Positions 7,997 to 15,283 are shown, numbered from the stretch's first letter. The stretch: 31,119 bases of DNA from an uncultured Porphyromonas sp. (GCA_900539765.1 UQDF01000023.1:1-31119), one strand, 5' to 3'. Program-made: numbers and translations. The notes: generated from the letters alone by a model not told the origin.

Positions 7997-9049
7997 CTAC
8001 TGCTGAGCCTGCTTAATCTGTACAGGCATCTGATCGGACAGGATGCTGGCTCCAGTCGTGACTACGACATCGCCTGAGGAGATGCCCTCGCTGATCGCTG
8101 TGTACTTACCGACGGTACGCTCTACGACGACTACCTGCCGATGGGCGATGCCGTCTCGTACGATGTAGACACACTGCTCAGCGCTGCCTATCTGCTTGAC
8201 AATGCTCTCTGTCGGGACCACCATATACTCCTTGTCGCCTAGATTGATTGAGACACGAGCATACTGTCCTGGCACTAGCTTGCGCTCGGGATTGGTCGCC
8301 TCGACTTCCATCGTAAAAGTGTGGGTCTGTGGATTGATCGTCGGATACTTCAGCGAAATCTTACCAGCAAAAGTCTCGTCAGGCAGGGACTCCGAAGTGA
8401 TCGTCACTGGCATCCCTTTGGTCATCTGCCCGTAGTAACGCTCCGAGGGATTGATCCGTAGCACCACTGGGTTGATCTGCTCCACAACAAGCAGAGGCAT
8501 CTGTGGCGACATCATATCGCCCGCATCGTAGTTACGCGCTGTGACCACCCCTGAGATGGGGCTACGAAGCTGCGTATTCTCCTTTATATTATTGTAGCTC
8601 GTCTGAGCCAATGTGAGGGCTCGTTGCGTCGCCTCCCACTCCGACTGTGCGATGCCGCCTATCTTGTAGAGCTCGTCTATACGAGCCAGTGCGCTCTTGC
8701 GCTCCTCGAGCTGCAGACGCGCCTGCTCCAGCTGGCTGTGGTCCATCTCAGCGAGGAGCTGCCCACGAGAGACCTGCTGCCCCACCTCTACATAGATGCG
8801 CTTGATGCGGGAGGCCATCTGCGGAGCTATCTGGTTAGTCACCTTAGCCTCGACCGTGCTGGTGTACTCTTGCAGGTCTGGGAGCGTCTGCATAGAGACG
8901 GTCGCCACCTCTACATGCTTGATGTCAGTCGAGTCAATTGTGTGCGAAAAGGTCGTCTTGCCCTCCTTGCTCGCCGACTGACAACTGGTAAGAGAGACGA
9001 GTGCTAGGCTCAGTGCTATCGGAGCAAGTGTACGTATAGAGAGAAACAT
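7997..9049 (-). CDS. RND periplasmic adaptor (membrane fusion) lipoprotein
   Basis: A 350-residue adaptor that links the inner-membrane pump to the outer-membrane channel. The leader ends in LTSC with the lipidated cysteine at residue 23. It then shows the barrel/lipoyl layout of the family: a lipoyl half-motif (IYVEVGQQVSRGQLLAEMD), an alpha-hairpin (about residues 108-155), the second lipoyl half (LRSPISGVVTARNYDAGDMM), then beta-barrel and membrane-proximal domains. The length is normal. It lies between channel and pump genes with gaps of 36 and 34 bp, so all are likely one transcript. Confidence 0.94.
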   Translation of the reverse strand: MFLSIRTLAPIALSLALVSLTSCQSASKEGKTTFSHTIDSTDIKHVEVATVSMQTLPDLQEYTSTVEAKVTNQIAPQMASRIKRIYVEVGQQVSRGQLLAEMDHSQLEQARLQLEERKSALARIDELYKIGGIAQSEWEATQRALTLAQTSYNNIKENTQLRSPISGVVTARNYDAGDMMSPQMPLLVVEQINPVVLRINPSERYYGQMTKGMPVTITSESLPDETFAGKISLKYPTINPQTHTFTMEVEATNPERKLVPGQYARVSINLGDKEYMVVPTESIVKQIGSAEQCVYIVRDGIAHRQVVVVERTVGKYTAISEGISSGDVVVTTGASILSDQMPVQIKQAQQ

Positions 9050-9085
9050 AGGATATTGTTTTTGGCTTAATTAGGATATATGGCG

Positions 9086-10537
9086 TTAGAAGTATCGTGT
9101 CATTCGTTTGATTGAGTTGAGACGCTCCTCGTAATCATTATTTTCGTCGGAGGAAAGCGGTGTCTCGGGAGCTATGAGCTGCTCTATCTCTACGCCCGCT
9201 ATGAGGTAGTCGTAGAGTGCTTGAGTCTGGTTGAGACGTGCTTGTAGGAGTGCCAGCTCAGCATCGTTGACCTCTAGGAGCGTGCCCATGCCCTTGTCGT
9301 ACATACGCTGTGCGATGGTGTAGCCCCGCTCGGCTGTCGCCTGTATCTGTGTCGCTGAGCTGTACTGCTCCTGAGCTTTGCGTGCTTGGTCTCGCTGATG
9401 CTGCATACCGAGCGTGAGCGACCGCTCAGCATCTTGTCGCTGGAGCTTCAAGAGTAAAGCGCGCCCCTTAGCTTGTCGCGTCGTGTAGTAGTTCTTCAGT
9501 CCTGTAAAGATGGGAAATTGAAACTGAAGGCTCACGACTGAAAAGGGAACCCAAAGACGACTCTTAGAGAGGTCAAAGTCGTTTGACGAGAAGTTGTAAT
9601 TGTAGTTTGCTCCCAACGAAATCGAAGGCACCCAGCTCAGCTTGGAGAGCGAGATACTCTCGTCAGCTATCTGCTGCTGTAGCTCTAGTGCTCGCAAGGT
9701 CGGATTGGTTATGAGCCATAGCGAGTCGGTCGTCGGTACCTGTGCTATGAGTTGCTGGCTCTCGGCTTGGTAATCCTCGAGGTGTCCTACCAGTCGCAGA
9801 CCTGTGTGAGGGTCTAGTCCTAGCAGCACCGCCAACTGCATATAAGCGAGAGCCACTCCCTGCTCCGCTTGCAGTACCGAGGGCTTGATATTGGCATACT
9901 GTACCTCAGCGCGCATCTTGTCATACTCAGCCACGAGACCCGCCTCATAGCGCTGTGTGACACGCTCTAGGTTCAACTCCGCATTGTGCATACTCTGCTG
10001 CAATGTCTCGAAAGATTCTTGAGCGAGGAGCACCGTGTAAAACGCTTTCTTAATCTGCCCGACCAACTCCTGGCGAGACTGCGAGGCCTGCTGTAGTGCC
10101 AGGTCAACCTGCTTGCGATTGATCTGTAGCGCTTTCCAGAGCGTTGCATTGACAAGCGGCATACCAGCTTGTAGCCCCAACTGTATGTTGTGCGTACGTC
10201 CCACCTCGATACCATCTTCCATACCGGGCATAGCGCCCATACCGGGCATTCCGTCGAAGTAGATACGCTGCTTCTTGAGTGTGTAGCCGTAATTGCCTGA
10301 GAGGGAGAGCTGCGGGTACAAGGCACTCTGCGCCTCCCGCTCAGCATACATTTGGTTGACCAGCGCCACGTCCTTGCCCAGCACCACAGGGCTCTGCTCC
10401 AGCCCGAGAGCGATGCTCTCGTCTAGCGTCAGCACGAGCGTGTCTGGTTGCTGCGCCGAGAGCGTCAGTGTAAGCAAAAATAAGCACGGCAGCATCATAT
10501 AGCGCCACCCAAAGATGAGATGTGTCTGTTGTCTCAT
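9086..10537 (-). CDS. TolC-family outer-membrane efflux channel
   Basis: A 483-residue outer-membrane factor. A signal peptide (to about residue 29, LSAQQ) is followed by two related halves rich in long helices with AxxxLxxAE patterns, the OEP repeat of TolC proteins (for example LERVTQRYEAGLVAEYDKMRAE and the later MYDKGMGTLLEVNDAELALLQA). It is first in the efflux operon, so the operon promoter should lie upstream of 10537 on this strand. The annotated ATG gives a leader with 13 residues before MM; starting at that MM (residue 14) is equally possible. Substrate unknown. Confidence 0.93.
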   Translation of the reverse strand: MRQQTHLIFGWRYMMLPCLFLLTLTLSAQQPDTLVLTLDESIALGLEQSPVVLGKDVALVNQMYAEREAQSALYPQLSLSGNYGYTLKKQRIYFDGMPGMGAMPGMEDGIEVGRTHNIQLGLQAGMPLVNATLWKALQINRKQVDLALQQASQSRQELVGQIKKAFYTVLLAQESFETLQQSMHNAELNLERVTQRYEAGLVAEYDKMRAEVQYANIKPSVLQAEQGVALAYMQLAVLLGLDPHTGLRLVGHLEDYQAESQQLIAQVPTTDSLWLITNPTLRALELQQQIADESISLSKLSWVPSISLGANYNYNFSSNDFDLSKSRLWVPFSVVSLQFQFPIFTGLKNYYTTRQAKGRALLLKLQRQDAERSLTLGMQHQRDQARKAQEQYSSATQIQATAERGYTIAQRMYDKGMGTLLEVNDAELALLQARLNQTQALYDYLIAGVEIEQLIAPETPLSSDENNDYEERLNSIKRMTRYF

Positions 10538-10574
10538 ATATAATAAGGTATATAGCGAACCCCTCTCTAGAGCG

Positions 10575-10595
10575 AGAACGCCCGAGTCGGGTTCT
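10575..10595. promoter_or_regulatory. Dyad in the efflux operon leader (possible operator)
   Basis: AGAA-cg-CCCGA-g-TCGGG-TTCT is an almost perfect dyad located 38 bp upstream of the TolC gene start and downstream of the weak promoter-like TATTCTTG. The position suits a repressor site or a leader hairpin. No regulator gene of the TetR or MarR kind is adjacent; the nearest regulator is the Fur-like protein. Confidence 0.35.
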
Positions 10596-10677
10596 TCAAG
10601 AATACCAACTTAGAGGCGAATAGAACTTTTTCGTTTAATCTAGCAACAACCTTTTGAGGCTTCCGTATAAAATGCTC

Positions 10678-10841
10678 ACAGCCACGTGGGAAATGTCAAA
10701 TCTCCACGTGGCTGTTTTATATTCTCCACGTGGGGGCGAAACATTTCCTCCGAAGTTTCATTTGATTCCTCCGAAGTTTCATTTCTCGCCCACGTGGAGA
10801 ATATCTTTTTCCCACGTGGAGATTTACGATTCTTCACGTGG
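10678..10841. repeat. Array of 8-bp palindromes phased at 22 bp
   Basis: CCACGTGG occurs at 10682, 10704, 10726, 10790 and 10812, and TCACGTGG at 10834. Within each triplet the spacing is exactly 22 bp, with 14-bp AT-rich spacers. The two triplets are inverted copies: read outward, both give palindrome, AGAATAT plus 7 bp, palindrome, AGATTT plus 8 bp, palindrome. The 56-bp centre holds a 19-bp tandem repeat. The leftmost pair extends to a perfect 12-bp inverted repeat, ACAGCCACGTGG (10678-10689) and its complement (10704-10715). A related triplet lies at 30733-30784. Confidence 0.85.
10745..10784. repeat. 19-bp tandem repeat at the centre of the array
   Basis: TTCCTCCGAAGTTTCATTT is present at 10745-10763 and again at 10766-10784, a period of 21 bp. 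It fills the gap between the two palindrome triplets and roughly keeps their helical phase. Confidence 0.85.
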
Positions 10842-10846
10842 AGATG

Positions 10847-10870
10847 GCACAAAGAGTTCTTCCTTTGTGC
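10847..10870 (-). terminator. Hairpin downstream of the Fur-like gene
   Basis: GCACAAAG (10847-10854) and CTTTGTGC (10863-10870) make a perfect 8-bp stem with an 8-nt loop, extendable by GAT/ATC past a bulge. It lies 76 bp after the Fur-like stop on the minus strand. No U-run follows, so termination is only a possibility. Confidence 0.35.
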
Positions 10871-10945
10871 ATCAAGTGTGGCTAAGTCAGCTGGATCGCC
10901 TTAACCTCTCTACGTGATAGTACTACGTTTTACTGCCGTACGATG

Positions 10946-11404
10946 CTATCGTCGTCCGAGACGGTAGCACTGATGACAGACGCCCCAGTAGATCAGTAGT
11001 GGCGTGACGTCACTATATCGAGGTGGTGTGACGGTCTGTAGCTCTGTCAGTGCGGTAGTGCTACGATAGAGCAATGCGGAGCCACAGTGCCGGCAAAGCA
11101 GTAGCGCCTTGCTTTGACACAGAGACTGCCGCACCAACGACCCTGCTAGCCCCATCGGAAGCGGTAGCAAGATACCGATCTTGATAAATAGATCTACGCA
11201 AGTATAGATCGTCGTCTCTCCGATAGCCATCTCACGCTCCTTAGCGAGTGCTATCAGATCATCTGACGAGAAGATCCCCATCTGCTCCCCTATCAACTCT
11301 AAGATAGCTTCGCGCGTGCGGCTACGGTTCAACCCTTGCTCCTTGATATAGTTTTGTAGCAAGAGTCGCTCCTTAGCCTTGAGACTCTCTGAGAGACGAG
11401 ACAT
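10946..11404 (-). CDS. Divergent Fur-family transcriptional regulator
   Basis: A 152-residue protein with the Fur layout: a winged helix (LNRSRTREAILELIG, about 25-39; SSDDLIALAKE; ETTIYTCVDLFIKIGIL, 63-79, aligning with the ATVYRTL recognition segment) and a C-terminal part with two CxxC pairs (C104-C107 and C143-C146) that should hold structural zinc. The histidine-rich regulatory metal site usually found before the first CxxC (HHxHxxC) is absent, replaced by QSLCQSKALLLC. It may therefore not respond to iron in the ordinary way. It follows metK by 15 bp and is probably co-transcribed with it. Family is likely; regulon and ligand are unknown. A P. gingivalis Fur homologue is also reported to be atypical. 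Confidence 0.75.
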   Translation of the reverse strand: MSRLSESLKAKERLLLQNYIKEQGLNRSRTREAILELIGEQMGIFSSDDLIALAKEREMAIGETTIYTCVDLFIKIGILLPLPMGLAGSLVRQSLCQSKALLLCRHCGSALLYRSTTALTELQTVTPPRYSDVTPLLIYWGVCHQCYRLGRR

Positions 11405-11419
11405 ACGACCTAGTAGCGA

Positions 11420-12709
11420 TTAGAGTCCGAACTCTTGCCTGATACGCTCCACATAGTCCAGCTTCTCCCATGGGAAGAGCTCGACCTCCATCTCTATGGT
11501 ACCTCTGTGGAAGGTCTCGAAGCTCTTCTTGACCCAACGCACATCACGCCCGAAGTGACCATAAGCTGCGGTCTCCTCATAGATCGGCTTGCGTAGGTCA
11601 AAGCGCTGCTCGATAGCATAGGGTCTCAGGTCAAAGATTCGCAAGACGTGCTGCGCTATCTCGCCATCGCTCATGTCGATCGTCTTGTCCGACGTGCGGA
11701 TGTAGATGCTCACTGGCTCTGCCACTCCTATAGCGTAAGAGAGCTGTACCAGCATCTCTGAGCAAACGCCCGCAGCGACCATATTTTTGGCAATATGCCG
11801 AGCCGCATAAGCACCTGAGCGGTCTACCTTAGAGCAGTCCTTGCCCGAGAAGGCTCCACCACCATGGGAGGCACGTCCGCCGTAAGTGTCTACGATGATC
11901 TTACGTCCTGTGAGACCCGTATCTCCATGAGGACCACCTATGACAAACTTGCCCGTGGGGTTGACCAGCAGGCGATACTCCTGTACCGCAAAGAGATCGG
12001 CATACTGCGGGTAGTACTTCTCCACACGAGGGAGTAGGTAGCGACGTATGTCTTCTGTGATTTGCTCCTGCATCTTGAGGTCGGCAGCACGCTGCGCCTC
12101 GTAAGAGCTATCGGCCGGCTGGATGAACTCATCGTGCTGCGTACTCAAGACGATCGTATCAATACGCACGGGGTGGTTCTGCTCATCATACTCTACCGTT
12201 ACCTGACTTTTGGCATCAGGTCGTAGGTAAGGCATCAACTCAGGCTCCTTCTTGCGTATCTCTGCAAGCTCGAAGAGGAGCGCATTAGAGAGGTCTAGGG
12301 GCAGAGGCATATAGTTGGCCGTCTCGGTCGTTGCATAGCCAAACATCATGCCCTGGTCGCCAGCGCCCTGCTCCTCAGGGTTGCCACGATCCACACCACG
12401 GTTGATATCGTTACTCTGATCATGGATAGCGCTCAGTATGCCACAGCTACGAGCGTCAAAGCCATACTCAGGCTTGTTGTACCCGATACGATCGACGACA
12501 CGTCTCACGGTCGCATCTAGATCGACATAAGCATTGCTGCGCACCTCGCCTGATACGATCACCTGTCCTGTAGTGACGAGCGTCTCACAGGCGACGCGCG
12601 AATTAGGATCACCCGCTAGGAGTTGATCCACGATGGCATCGGATATTTGGTCTGCCACCTTATCTGGATGTCCTTCAGACACCGACTCGGATGTAAAGAA
12701 GTAATTCAT
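11420..12709 (-). CDS. metK: S-adenosylmethionine synthetase
   Basis: A 429-residue methionine adenosyltransferase, making SAM from methionine and ATP in the cytosol. All signature motifs are present: GHPDKVADQISDA near the N-terminus (residues 13-25) with the metal and phosphate ligands, GAGDQGMMFGYA (about 116-127), and the P-loop-like HGGGAFSGKD followed by KVDRSGAY (about 281-300). Its length is slightly above the 380-400 common in Proteobacteria, as is usual for Bacteroidetes. A promoter about 290 bp upstream leaves a long structured leader with a candidate SAM riboswitch, which would provide feedback control by the enzyme's own product. The Fur-like gene follows 15 bp downstream. Confidence 0.97.
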   Translation of the reverse strand: MNYFFTSESVSEGHPDKVADQISDAIVDQLLAGDPNSRVACETLVTTGQVIVSGEVRSNAYVDLDATVRRVVDRIGYNKPEYGFDARSCGILSAIHDQSNDINRGVDRGNPEEQGAGDQGMMFGYATTETANYMPLPLDLSNALLFELAEIRKKEPELMPYLRPDAKSQVTVEYDEQNHPVRIDTIVLSTQHDEFIQPADSSYEAQRAADLKMQEQITEDIRRYLLPRVEKYYPQYADLFAVQEYRLLVNPTGKFVIGGPHGDTGLTGRKIIVDTYGGRASHGGGAFSGKDCSKVDRSGAYAARHIAKNMVAAGVCSEMLVQLSYAIGVAEPVSIYIRTSDKTIDMSDGEIAQHVLRIFDLRPYAIEQRFDLRKPIYEETAAYGHFGRDVRWVKKSFETFHRGTIEMEVELFPWEKLDYVERIRQEFGL

Positions 12710-12785
12710 ACTACTGATATACTATTGAGATAAATATATTGAGTCGAGGCTACTGGACAGTGCTAGAGCCTCTGGTTACAACAAG

Positions 12786-12828
12786 AAAGCACCCCACCAG
12801 TCTGACGGATCAGCTCGTGGGGTGCTTT
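12786..12828 (-). terminator. metK: Terminator-like hairpin in the metK leader
   Basis: AAAGCACCCCAC (12786-12797) and GTGGGGTGCTTT (12817-12828) form a perfect 12-bp stem with a 19-nt loop. On the minus strand it is followed by CTTGTTGT after the closing TTT. It lies about 77 bp before the metK start, inside the leader, so it fits an attenuator. No other gene reads into it from the right on that strand. Confidence 0.6.
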
Positions 12829-12844
12829 GATATCTCTATGCTTG

Positions 12845-12918
12845 CTTAGAAAAATCCTCCTGCTGCGATCTCTCTACTAGAGCGTGGCGAGAAGGTAAGT
12901 TTTTAGCATTTTTCTAAG
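12845..12918 (-). repeat. 11-bp stem that overlaps the candidate aptamer
   Basis: CTTAGAAAAAT (12845-12855) and ATTTTTCTAAG (12908-12918) are perfect complements. In the metK leader RNA the upstream arm covers part of the P1 strand and linker of the SAM-II-like aptamer, so forming this stem would break the aptamer. It is a plausible alternative fold (expression platform). Confidence 0.55.
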
Positions 12919-12948
12919 TGGTTGCAAGCTTATCAAATCCATCCACTA
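12896..12948 (-). promoter_or_regulatory. Candidate SAM-II-like riboswitch aptamer upstream of metK
   Basis: Read on the minus strand, the leader shows the SAM-II order: a 5-bp P1 (AGUGG 12947-12943 with CCACU 12921-12917), then GAUUU, seven bases, UUGCAA, the P1 partner, a 9-nt linker, and GCUAAAAA. The published SAM-II aptamer has the same GAUUU-N7-UUGCAA spacing and the same GCUAAAAA block, which supplies the SAM-contacting bases. The pseudoknot is made by different bases (UAAG in the loop with CUUA directly after the A-run, instead of the CC/GG type), which looks like covariation. Weak points are three extra bases between P1 and GAUUU and a short P1. The position before SAM synthetase supports the idea. 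Confidence 0.5.
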
Positions 12949-12991
12949 CGATCCCAAGACCTCGTTGGAGCCTCTTGTCGTCTCGTGGATG

Positions 12992-13023
12992 CAAAGGTAA
13001 GACAAACTTTTGAATCTCGCAAA
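12992..13023 (-). promoter_or_regulatory. metK: metK promoter
   Basis: On the minus strand TTTG (13023-13020), a 20-bp spacer and TACCTTTG (12999-12992) match the Bacteroidetes promoter consensus TTTG-N19/21-TAnnTTTG exactly. Transcription would start near 12985, leaving a leader of about 275 nt before metK. Confidence 0.75.
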
Positions 13024-13153
13024 TTGCCAGATCGGTCTCAATTTGCGACTAATTCCAGTCTCACGAGTATTAATCGTTACTCGTTTCATCGGGCTACCTC
13101 GATTTGCGGAATTTGGCATCCTTCGCACGATCCGCTATGTCGTGGATTTATCG

Positions 13154-13161
13154 TAATTTTG
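13154..13161 (+). promoter_or_regulatory. Possible promoter -7 box for galE operon
   Basis: TAATTTTG fits TAnnTTTG and ends 64 bp before the galE ATG. The -33 region has no clear TTTG at the right distance, so support is partial. The divergent metK promoter lies 131 bp to the left. Confidence 0.4.
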
Positions 13162-13225
13162 GGAAGCTAATGGGATCTGAAGACTCCATAGGCTTTGACC
13201 TAATGAATTACTAGTGCTAATAACA

Positions 13226-14296
13226 ATGCAAGAACACTCACAAAAGTCTATCCTACTAACTGGTGGCTGTGGATACATAGCCTCCCACACGGCGGTCGTC
13301 CTGCAGGAGGCGGGCTACGATGTCATCCTCGTGGACAACCTATCGAACTCGCGTCGTGAGGTAGTTGATGCGATTGCTCAGATCACCTCGATACGACCAC
13401 TCTTCTACGAGGTAGACTGCACCGATGAGACTGCTATGAGTGAGATCTTCGAGCATCACAAGGGCGAGATAGAGGGGGTAATCCACTTTGCGGCGCACAA
13501 GGCAGTCGGTGAGTCGGTCGAGCAGCCACTACGCTACTACGACAACAATATCAATTCGCTCATCACGCTCCTACGCTGTATGGAGCGGTATGGTGTGCAG
13601 CACTTGGTTTTCTCCTCCTCCTGTACGGTCTACGGACAGCCTACGGCTGAGCATCTGCCGATCACCGAGTCGGCACCCCGTCAAGACGCTACCTCGCCTT
13701 ATGGCAATACGAAGCGCATCAACGAGGATATCATCACAGACTCCGTACGTAGTGGCATGCCACTGCAAGCGGTCATACTACGATACTTTAACCCTATCGG
13801 GGCTCACCCCTCGGCACTCATTGGCGAGGAGCCTGTGGGTACACCGCAAAACCTCATCCCCTTCCTAACCCAAACCGTGGCTGGGCTTCGCAAGGAGCTT
13901 GTTGTCTTTGGCAATGACTACAACACGCCTGACGGCACCTGCATACGTGACTACATTGATGTGATGGATCTAGCACAGGCTCATTTAGCAGCACTACGTC
14001 GTCTGCATCGCAACGATGTGGGGGCAGCGACTCCAGCACACTATATATATAATGTAGGTATGGGGCGTGGGCTGAGCGTCTTAGAGCTGATACAATCCTT
14101 CGAGCGCGCCACAGGGCGCAAGGTGCCATACCGCATGGGTGACCGCAGAGCGGGCGACATAGAGCAGATATGGGCCGACACGAGCTATGGTGAGCAGGAG
14201 CTACAGTGGCACGCTGAAATACCTATCGAGGAGAGCTTGAGACGTGCTTGGCACTGGCAAGAGGCTCTGGACAAGCGAGACAAGACAACTAATTAA
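13226..14296 (+). CDS. galE: UDP-glucose 4-epimerase
   Basis: An extended short-chain dehydrogenase of 356 residues that interconverts UDP-glucose and UDP-galactose with bound NAD, feeding surface polysaccharide synthesis. The Rossmann motif is GGCGYIASHT near the N-terminus (the last glycine of GxxGxxG is alanine). The catalytic serine region is SSSCTVYGQP, and the YxxxK pair is in SPYGNTKR. The later VILRYFNPIGAHPS and DGTCIRDYIDVMDLA segments are typical of GalE. I chose the ATG at 13226; an in-frame GTG at 13214 would add four residues but begins further from the Rossmann strand than usual. It is the first gene of the plus-strand run, 38 bp before gcvH. Confidence 0.93.
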   Translation: MQEHSQKSILLTGGCGYIASHTAVVLQEAGYDVILVDNLSNSRREVVDAIAQITSIRPLFYEVDCTDETAMSEIFEHHKGEIEGVIHFAAHKAVGESVEQPLRYYDNNINSLITLLRCMERYGVQHLVFSSSCTVYGQPTAEHLPITESAPRQDATSPYGNTKRINEDIITDSVRSGMPLQAVILRYFNPIGAHPSALIGEEPVGTPQNLIPFLTQTVAGLRKELVVFGNDYNTPDGTCIRDYIDVMDLAQAHLAALRRLHRNDVGAATPAHYIYNVGMGRGLSVLELIQSFERATGRKVPYRMGDRRAGDIEQIWADTSYGEQELQWHAEIPIEESLRRAWHWQEALDKRDKTTN

Positions 14297-14334
14297 AAAG
14301 AATACAATCCTAACTATTTAACGAATAAACAACT

Positions 14335-14715
14335 ATGAACTTCCCAAATGAACTAAAGTACACGGCTGACCACGAGTGGGTACGCATCAATGGCAACGAG
14401 GCTGTCATCGGCATCACGGACTTCGCTCAGAGCGAGCTTGGCGAGATCGTCTACGTAGACGTCGACACCGAGGGTGAGAAGATAGACCGCAACGAGGTCT
14501 TTGGCTCTATCGAGGCTGTCAAGACTGTCTCTGATCTGATGATGCCACTGACAGGTGAGGTCCTAGAGGTCAACGAGGAGCTAGAAGACGCCCCTGAGCT
14601 GGTCAACGAGGATCCATACGGTAAGGGCTGGATCATCAAGATAGCTATCGAAGACCCCGCAGAGGCTGACGAGCTACTAGATGCGGCTGGCTATCAAGAG
14701 AAGATCGGTAAGTAA
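14335..14715 (+). CDS. gcvH: Glycine cleavage system H protein
   Basis: A 126-residue lipoyl carrier that shuttles the methylamine group between the P, T and L proteins of glycine cleavage. The opening YTADHEWVRI and the lipoylation segment GSIEAVKTVSDL are diagnostic, with K63 the lipoylated lysine. The closing NEDPYGKGWIIKI segment is conserved. P and T protein genes are not nearby. The gene sits 12 bp before purE. Confidence 0.97.
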   Translation: MNFPNELKYTADHEWVRINGNEAVIGITDFAQSELGEIVYVDVDTEGEKIDRNEVFGSIEAVKTVSDLMMPLTGEVLEVNEELEDAPELVNEDPYGKGWIIKIAIEDPAEADELLDAAGYQEKIGK

Positions 14716-14727
14716 GACTTGAAGCAG

Positions 14728-15237
14728 ATGCAACCTCTCGTTAGTGTCATCATGGGTAGCACGAGTGACCTACCCATCATGCAGCGTGCCGCCAAGCAAC
14801 TGGAGGCACTGGAGATACCCTTCGAGCTACTCGCACTCTCTGCCCATCGTACACCCGATGAGGTAGCTGAGTTCGCACGAGGTGCCGAGGAGCGTGGCGT
14901 ACGTGTCATCATAGCTGCTGCTGGTATGGCCGCACACCTATGTGGTGTCATCGCTTCGATGACTACACTGCCTGTGATCGGAGTGCCTATTGATGCCTCA
15001 CTAGAGGGACTAGACGCTCTGCTGGCTATCGTACAGATGCCTCCTGGCATCCCCGTAGCAACGGTCGGAGTCAATGCTGCTCAAAACGCGGCACTCCTAG
15101 CAGCTCAGATGCTCGCTCTAGGCGATCCTGAGATAGCACAGAGAGTGAGAGCTCAGAAGGATTCGCTCAAGGAGAAGATCGTCAAGGCTAACAAAGAGCT
15201 AGCTCAGATCTCTGACTACAAGTACAAAACGAACTAA
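14728..15237 (+). CDS. purE: N5-carboxyaminoimidazole ribonucleotide mutase
   Basis: The class I PurE of purine synthesis, which moves the carboxyl group of N5-CAIR to give CAIR. Motifs: GSTSDLPIM near the start, SAHRTPDE, and AAGMAAHLCGVIASMTTLPVIGVP, which hold the substrate phosphate and the catalytic histidine. The ATG at 14728 gives 169 residues, normal for the family. A TTG at 14719 in the same frame would add three residues and is less likely. The purK partner is not in the window. Confidence 0.96.
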   Translation: MQPLVSVIMGSTSDLPIMQRAAKQLEALEIPFELLALSAHRTPDEVAEFARGAEERGVRVIIAAAGMAAHLCGVIASMTTLPVIGVPIDASLEGLDALLAIVQMPPGIPVATVGVNAAQNAALLAAQMLALGDPEIAQRVRAQKDSLKEKIVKANKELAQISDYKYKTN

Positions 15238-15257
15238 CGATATGACGATGTAGAGGC

Positions 15258-15283
15258 GGAGGACTGTGTTGCACTTGTCCTCC
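15258..15283 (+). terminator. Hairpin between purE and ispG
   Basis: GGAGGAC (15258-15264) and GTCCTCC (15277-15283) form a perfect 7-bp GC-rich stem with a 12-nt loop, 20 bp after the purE stop. It is followed by CTCCCC, not a T-run, so it may attenuate or protect a 3' end rather than terminate. Confidence 0.4.

Larger units (their letters stand above)
10538..10945. other. 408-bp intergenic region: efflux leader plus palindrome array
   Basis: The gap lies between the stop of the Fur-like gene and the start of the efflux operon, both on the minus strand. It holds, from left to right, a dyad at 10575-10595, the phased CCACGTGG array at 10678-10841 and a hairpin at 10847-10870. No convincing efflux promoter was found; TATTCTTG on the minus strand at 10597-10604 is one mismatch from the -7 consensus. 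No ORF here looks real. Confidence 0.6.

Noticed and set aside
10682..10841. CRISPR array reading of the phased repeats
   Set aside because: The repeated unit is an 8-bp palindrome and the spacers are 14 bp and partly similar to one another. Repeat and spacer lengths are far too short for CRISPR, and no cas gene is in view.
10654..10917. Overlapping frames of 87 and 72 codons across the palindrome array
   Set aside because: Their products simply reflect the repeated CCACGTGG and TTTCCTCC words; there is no start context or homology.
12845..12948. SAM-I riboswitch in the metK leader
   Set aside because: The GCAACC and GCTAA words hinted at SAM-I, but the outer CTTATC/GATAAG closing stem and the four-way core are missing. 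The spacing fits SAM-II better.
12922..13170. 82-codon plus-strand frame between metK and galE
   Set aside because: It runs antisense across the metK promoter and candidate aptamer and has no recognisable protein features.
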